From positions 1-6,677 of the forward strand of contig CAMCUE010000066.1 of assembly GCA_945878705.1 (NCBI GenBank): a stretch of DNA of 6,677 nt, written 5' to 3'. The position numbers and the translations under genes are program-made. The notes beneath the pieces were generated by a model. That model did not search any database. It was not told where the DNA came from and saw only the letters and a program-made list of their open reading frames with translations. The DNA is from Ferrithrix thermotolerans DSM 19514 (GTDB lineage: Bacteria > Actinomycetota > Acidimicrobiia > Acidimicrobiales > Ilumatobacteraceae). Below, piece after piece: positions 6,100-6,677 of this stretch (position 1 is the stretch's first letter; each line of letters starts with the position of its first letter).

Positions 6100-6677
6100 A
6101 TGCTCAATGTGGATTTCGCATGGACACCAGATCAGGTCGCGTTGCGCCAACGTGCAAAGTTGGTGGCAACAGAGGCAGTTAAGAAGTACGGCCGATTCAA
6201 CGACACTTGGATGAACGGCTACTCGCGCGAATTTTCTCGCGAACTCGCTAGTCACGGATGGATAGGTATGACCTGGCCAGTTGAATTTGGTGGTGGAGGT
6301 CGACCCGCGATAGAACGGCTCATTGTTGGAGAAGAAATGATTAGCGCTGGTGCGCCTATCGCGGCGTCTTGGTTTGCTGATCGACAAATGGGGCCAGCGT
6401 TGATTGCTTACGGCACGAAAGTTCAGCAAGATGCGTTCTTACCTGAGATGCTCTCTGGTAATTCAACCTGGTGCATCGGCATGAGCGAACCAAACGCAGG
6501 CAGCGATCTTGCTTCATTGAAAACTTTTGCGCAGCGCGACGGCGACGAGTTCGTAATTAATGGTCAAAAAATTTGGACGAGTTTCGGCGAACACGCTGAT
6601 TATTGTTATTTAATTTGTCGCACAAGTAACGATGGTTCGCCACATGCCGGCATCAGCGAAATTATTGTTCCGATGAA
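6100..6677 (+). CDS. Acyl-CoA dehydrogenase, partial (runs off right edge)
   Basis: The first 192 codons of an acyl-CoA dehydrogenase are present and the frame is open to the window end. These FAD enzymes introduce the alpha-beta double bond in acyl-CoA and pass electrons to electron-transfer flavoprotein. The N-terminal helical domain includes WIGMTWPVEFGGGG (54-67) and ADRQMGPALIAYGT (93-106). The family signature is complete as IGMSEPNAGSDLAS (126-139), followed by INGQKIWTS (153-161), whose WTS contacts the flavin in relatives. The catalytic glutamate, expected in the C-terminal domain, lies outside the window. The ATG at 6100 gives a normal N-terminus; the GTG at 6109 is an alternative. 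No Shine-Dalgarno sequence precedes either, and TAGACA (6075-6080) is a possible -10 box that would leave a leader of only about 13 nt. The substrate chain length cannot be told; actinobacterial FadE paralogues act on fatty, branched or steroid acyl-CoAs. Confidence 0.92.
   Translation, partial: MLNVDFAWTPDQVALRQRAKLVATEAVKKYGRFNDTWMNGYSREFSRELASHGWIGMTWPVEFGGGGRPAIERLIVGEEMISAGAPIAASWFADRQMGPALIAYGTKVQQDAFLPEMLSGNSTWCIGMSEPNAGSDLASLKTFAQRDGDEFVINGQKIWTSFGEHADYCYLICRTSNDGSPHAGISEIIVPM

Noticed and set aside
6016..6429. Minus-strand open frame of 137 codons
   Set aside because: It lies antisense to the acyl-CoA dehydrogenase gene and overlaps the icd start; its translation is low-complexity in character and resembles no family I recognise.
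1..6677. A novel defence, mobile or biosynthetic system
   Set aside because: All protein genes belong to known metabolic or regulatory families, with no transposase, integrase, nuclease, toxin or repeat-spacer array in the window.

Overview
The window looks like a chromosomal segment from a bacterium of the Actinobacteria with modest GC content; two spot-counted sequence lines gave about 45-48% GC. The taxonomic call rests on a 6C-type small RNA (two C-rich-loop hairpins followed by a terminator) at the left edge, a class known from actinomycetes, and on the style of the acyl-CoA enzymes. A low-GC, possibly planktonic, actinobacterial lineage would fit, but that last step is inference.

Layout. 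Positions 1-205 hold no protein gene. They carry, on the minus strand, a roughly 110-nt RNA with its own sigma-70-like promoter (139-168), two stem-loops with the identical heptaloop UCCCCCA, and a GC-rich terminator hairpin. Diverging from it on the plus strand are a LysR-type regulator (206-1144), 15 bp later a short acyl-CoA carboxylase carboxyltransferase subunit (1160-2506), and after a 63-bp gap with a clear ribosome binding site a type II citrate synthase, gltA (2570-3841). Facing them is a minus-strand pair: NADP-dependent isocitrate dehydrogenase, icd (6031-4808), followed after 2 nt by a PIG3-like quinone oxidoreductase (4805-3825) whose 3' end overlaps that of gltA by 17 bp. A 68-bp divergent promoter region (6032-6099) separates icd from an acyl-CoA dehydrogenase gene that runs off the right edge (6100-6677).

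Together these are central and acyl-CoA metabolism genes: two TCA-cycle entry enzymes (citrate synthase and NADP-IDH), a carboxyltransferase acting on short acyl-CoA, a beta-oxidation-type dehydrogenase, and an oxidoreductase of an NADPH-using family coupled to the NADPH-producing IDH. No mobile element, CRISPR array, tRNA or rRNA was seen. The region is mostly ordinary housekeeping. The points most worth a second look are the 6C-like RNA and its setting beside the LysR gene, the N-terminally short carboxyltransferase, and the two intergenic control regions.
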